Assembly (NCBI GenBank): GCA_028683995.1
Contig: JAQUGU010000009.1
Span: 2,231-16,293 of the forward strand
Length of the DNA: 14,063 nt
Direction of reading: 5' to 3'
DNA from: Syntrophomonadaceae bacterium
GTDB lineage: Bacteria; Bacillota; Syntrophomonadia; Syntrophomonadales; Syntrophomonadaceae
A model generated the notes under the pieces. It did not search any database, was not told where the DNA came from, and saw only the letters and a list, made by a program, of their open reading frames with translations. Made by a program: the position numbers and the translations under genes. Shown piece after piece: positions 11,452-14,063 of this stretch (position 1 is the stretch's first letter; each line of letters begins with the position of its first letter).

Positions 11452-14063
11452 GTGATGGAAAAGGAATACCGGGATATTGATTCGGCAGTTTGTTTTCATA
11501 CCATGCCAACGGAAAAAGTATTGGAAAGCCTTAATACTACTAAAGCTGGTTTAACCGAAAGCGAAGCCCTGGTCAGATTGGAGAAGTACGGAAAAAATGA
11601 GTTACAGGAACAGGGTCGCCAAACTTTGCTGATGATGTTTTTATTGCAGTTTAAAGATGTGATGATAATCATTTTATTAGTAGCAGCCGCCATTGCTGGA
11701 TTTTTAGGTGAGCTGGCTGATACTGCCATTATATCTTTTGTCGTATTATTAAATGCAGTTTTAGGGGTTGCGCAGGAAAGCAAGGCGGAAAAAGCTCTGG
11801 CCGAGTTGAAAAAAATGTCTTCACCTTATGCCCGTGTGCAAAGGGACGGGCAAGAGCAGAAATTAAAGTCAGAAGAAATCGTGCCCGGCGATATAGTGCT
11901 GGTAGAAGCAGGGGATTATATTCCAGCTGACCTCAGACTTATTGATGTGGCCAGTTTAAAGGTCGAAGAAGCTGCTCTTACCGGTGAATCGGTACCTGTT
12001 GAAAAGGATATTGATATGATCGAGACAGCGGATATTGTTATCGGTGACAGAGTAAACATGGCCTATCTGGGTACCAGTGTTACTTATGGCCGGGCAACCG
12101 GTGTGGCGGTAGCTACGGGAATGAATACCGAGGTAGGTAAAATTGCCGCCCATATCAACACCACCACGGTAGAAGAAACTCCTCTGCAGAAGAAGCTGGC
12201 TGAATTAGGAAAATACCTATCTTTAGGCGTGATTATAATTGCAGTCGCTATTTATATTGCCGGCATTATGCAGCAACGAGAAGTCCTGGAAATGTTTATG
12301 ATTGCAGTTAGTCTGGCAGTTGCTGCTATACCGGAAGGATTACCCGCCATTGTTACGATTGTTCTGGCCCTGGGCGTTCAGAAAATGGCACGCCGAAATG
12401 CTATAATTCGTAAGCTGTCGGCAGTTGAAACCCTGGGCAGTACAGAAATAATCTGCTCGGATAAAACCGGTACTCTAACCCTGAATAAAATGACGGTACG
12501 GGAAATTTATGTTGGCAACCGCCGCTTTAACGCTGATGATGAGCTGAAAATTGATGCTGACCTGGAAATATTCATGCAAGCGATGACGCTATGCAACGAT
12601 GGAGTTTTAAGCCGGGGCGAAGATGGCCAGTTAACTGCGCTGGGTGATCCCACCGAAACTGCTTTACTTTATTTTGCTGCCAATGAGGGGATAACAAAAG
12701 AACAACTGGAAGCAACTATCCCCAGAACCGCAGAAATCCCCTTTGACTCTGACCGCAAATTAATGACTACGGTAAATAAAATTAATAATACTTATCGTAT
12801 ATTAACCAAGGGTGCACCGGATATACTGCTCAGTAAATGTAACCGGATTCTGATTGACGGTCAGATTAAAACAATGAATGAAACTATCTTTCCGGATATT
12901 AAACAGGCTAACACCGGCATGGGCTCCAAAGCCTTGAGAGTTTTGGCCATGGCTTTTAAAGACAGTGAAACTGCCATTGACAATCCCAACCCGGCTGATA
13001 CAGAAAATGATCTCATCTTCCTGGGCCTGGTTGGCATGATTGACCCGCCACGGCAGGAAGTGCGCGACGCTATAAAAGTATGTAAAGATGCGGGAATCAG
13101 GCCGGTTATGATTACCGGTGATCACCGGGATACGGCAGCAGCTATTGCCATTGATCTGGGTATTATAAAAGATTACAGCGAAGTAATTTCCGGCAGTGAA
13201 CTGGATAAGATTTCTGATCAGGATTTTCTGCAGCAGGTTCATCAATATTCAGTATATGCCCGTGTATCTCCGGAACATAAAGTGCGGATAGTAAATGCCT
13301 GGCGGCAAAACGGGAAAATCGTGGCTATGACCGGAGACGGTGTAAATGATGCACCAGCCCTGAAAACTGCCGATATAGGTGTAGGTATGGGTATAACCGG
13401 CACCGATGTAGCCAAAGGTGTGTCTGATATGGTGCTTTCCGATGATAACTTTGCTACTATCGTTTTAGCCGTAGAAGAAGGCCGAAAAATATACAGTAAT
13501 ATACGTAAAGCCATACAATTTCTGTTATCTGCCAACATCGGGGAGATACTTACCTTATTTATTGCTACCATGCTTAATTGGCCGATACTGTTTCCGATTC
13601 ATATTTTATGGATTAACCTGGTTACCGATACATTTCCCGCTCTGGCTTTGGGTATTGACGAAGGAGAAAAGGATATTATGAAACATAAGCCCAGACCTGC
13701 AAATGCCAGTATATTTGCCGGAGGTATGGGAATCAGTATCATTTATCAGGGGATATTCCAGGGAGCTCTTACCCTGACCGCTTATTTTATAGGGATTAGC
13801 AATTATTCGCAGCCAGTAGCAGTGACAATGGCTTTTGCTACCCTGGGTCTAATCCAGGTGGTACATGCTTTTAATGAAAGATCTCGTTACCAGTCTATTT
13901 TTAAGTTGGGATTTTTCAGCAACAAATACCTGGTAGGGGCGGCACTATTTTCCGCTATCCTTATGATAGGCGTCATTATTACTCCGGCACTTAATTCATT
14001 ATTCCGGGTTGTGCCTCTCAATTCTGAACAATGGAGTATCGTGGTACTGATGTCGGTGTTAAT
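11452..14063 (+). CDS. P-type IIA cation-transporting ATPase (probable Mn2+/Ca2+ exporter), 3' end cut off
   Basis: The frame is open for 870 codons to the window edge; family members have roughly 880-930 residues, so only the C-terminal end is missing. It is a SERCA-like integral membrane pump that uses ATP to export a divalent cation. Seen: N-terminal cation-ATPase domain; the actuator TGES at 177-180; VAAIPEGLPA in M4 with Glu295; phosphorylated Asp337 in SDKTGTLT; nucleotide-binding KGAPD at 453-457; hinge TGDGVND at 627-633. Metal-site residues include Asn695 and Glu698 (M5, NIGE) and Asn722, Thr725 and Asp726 (M6, NLVTD). M8 has Gln802 where SERCA has Glu908. The GTG at 11452-11454 is the start, 8 bases after GGAGG (11439-11443); the next codon, ATG, is an equal alternative. 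The manganese riboswitch points to Mn2+ export, although homologues are often labelled calcium ATPases. Confidence 0.95.
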   Translation, partial: MMEKEYRDIDSAVCFHTMPTEKVLESLNTTKAGLTESEALVRLEKYGKNELQEQGRQTLLMMFLLQFKDVMIIILLVAAAIAGFLGELADTAIISFVVLLNAVLGVAQESKAEKALAELKKMSSPYARVQRDGQEQKLKSEEIVPGDIVLVEAGDYIPADLRLIDVASLKVEEAALTGESVPVEKDIDMIETADIVIGDRVNMAYLGTSVTYGRATGVAVATGMNTEVGKIAAHINTTTVEETPLQKKLAELGKYLSLGVIIIAVAIYIAGIMQQREVLEMFMIAVSLAVAAIPEGLPAIVTIVLALGVQKMARRNAIIRKLSAVETLGSTEIICSDKTGTLTLNKMTVREIYVGNRRFNADDELKIDADLEIFMQAMTLCNDGVLSRGEDGQLTALGDPTETALLYFAANEGITKEQLEATIPRTAEIPFDSDRKLMTTVNKINNTYRILTKGAPDILLSKCNRILIDGQIKTMNETIFPDIKQANTGMGSKALRVLAMAFKDSETAIDNPNPADTENDLIFLGLVGMIDPPRQEVRDAIKVCKDAGIRPVMITGDHRDTAAAIAIDLGIIKDYSEVISGSELDKISDQDFLQQVHQYSVYARVSPEHKVRIVNAWRQNGKIVAMTGDGVNDAPALKTADIGVGMGITGTDVAKGVSDMVLSDDNFATIVLAVEEGRKIYSNIRKAIQFLLSANIGEILTLFIATMLNWPILFPIHILWINLVTDTFPALALGIDEGEKDIMKHKPRPANASIFAGGMGISIIYQGIFQGALTLTAYFIGISNYSQPVAVTMAFATLGLIQVVHAFNERSRYQSIFKLGFFSNKYLVGAALFSAILMIGVIITPALNSLFRVVPLNSEQWSIVVLMSVL

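Noticed and set aside
11496..13571. Minus-strand frames within the ATPase gene
   Set aside because: They lie opposite an unbroken P-type ATPase frame with all motifs; none has a ribosome site or recognisable product.
1..14063. CRISPR array, tRNA, rRNA, prophage or insertion sequence
   Set aside because: No regularly spaced repeats, RNA gene signatures, integrase or transposase were found on either strand.

Overview
The window reads as chromosomal sequence from an anaerobic, low-to-moderate-GC Firmicute of the Clostridia type. A Syntrophomonas-like organism is my best guess, but this is inference from gene content and protein style, not a database match. The evidence is strong AGGAGG-type Shine-Dalgarno sites, frequent TTG/GTG starts, a Bacillus-type acpS-nnr-alr-mazEF gene order, an oxygen-sensitive two-subunit [4Fe-4S] L-serine dehydratase and a yybP-ykoY type riboswitch. 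Everything from base 1 to about 11158 is transcribed on the minus strand; only the last gene is on the plus strand.

Region by region, with minus-strand genes given by increasing coordinate: a partial class I glutamine amidotransferase-like hydrolase (1-466) and a clear terminator (522-554); the MazF/EndoA toxin and its antitoxin (595-1220) with their own promoter (1265-1293); a compact operon, transcribed as acpS, NAD(P)HX repair enzyme, CBS-domain protein, alanine racemase (4836 down to 1318), with a promoter at 4895-4922; a solitary cheW (4967-5446) with its own terminator; a single-domain YedF/DsrE-like protein (5571-6005); an exported L,D-transpeptidase (6085-7056); the L-serine dehydratase pair sdaAB-sdaAA (8814 down to 7246); a hairpin-rich, repeat-like spacer (8867-9031); and a large YyaL/DUF255 thioredoxin-domain protein (9095-11158). 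Divergent from it, on the plus strand, are a promoter, a manganese-sensing (yybP-ykoY) riboswitch with a built-in terminator, and a P-type IIA cation ATPase that runs off the window end.

How the parts fit: acpS activates acyl carrier protein, alr supplies D-alanine for the wall, and the Nnr enzyme repairs damaged NAD(P)H, so the operon is housekeeping. MazEF sits downstream of alr as in Bacillus subtilis. The L,D-transpeptidase remodels peptidoglycan. The serine dehydratase makes pyruvate and ammonia from serine. The riboswitch says more about the ATPase than its family does: the gene is probably switched on by excess Mn2+, so a manganese (or Mn/Ca) exporter is more likely than a simple calcium pump.

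I found no CRISPR array, phage, transposase, tRNA or rRNA, and nothing that amounts to a clearly new biological system. The best leads are the riboswitch-ATPase unit, the inverted-repeat element at 8867-9031, and the YedF-like protein that lacks its usual N-terminal domain. Several genes have start codons better set by ribosome-binding sites than by the longest open frame; these corrected starts are used below.
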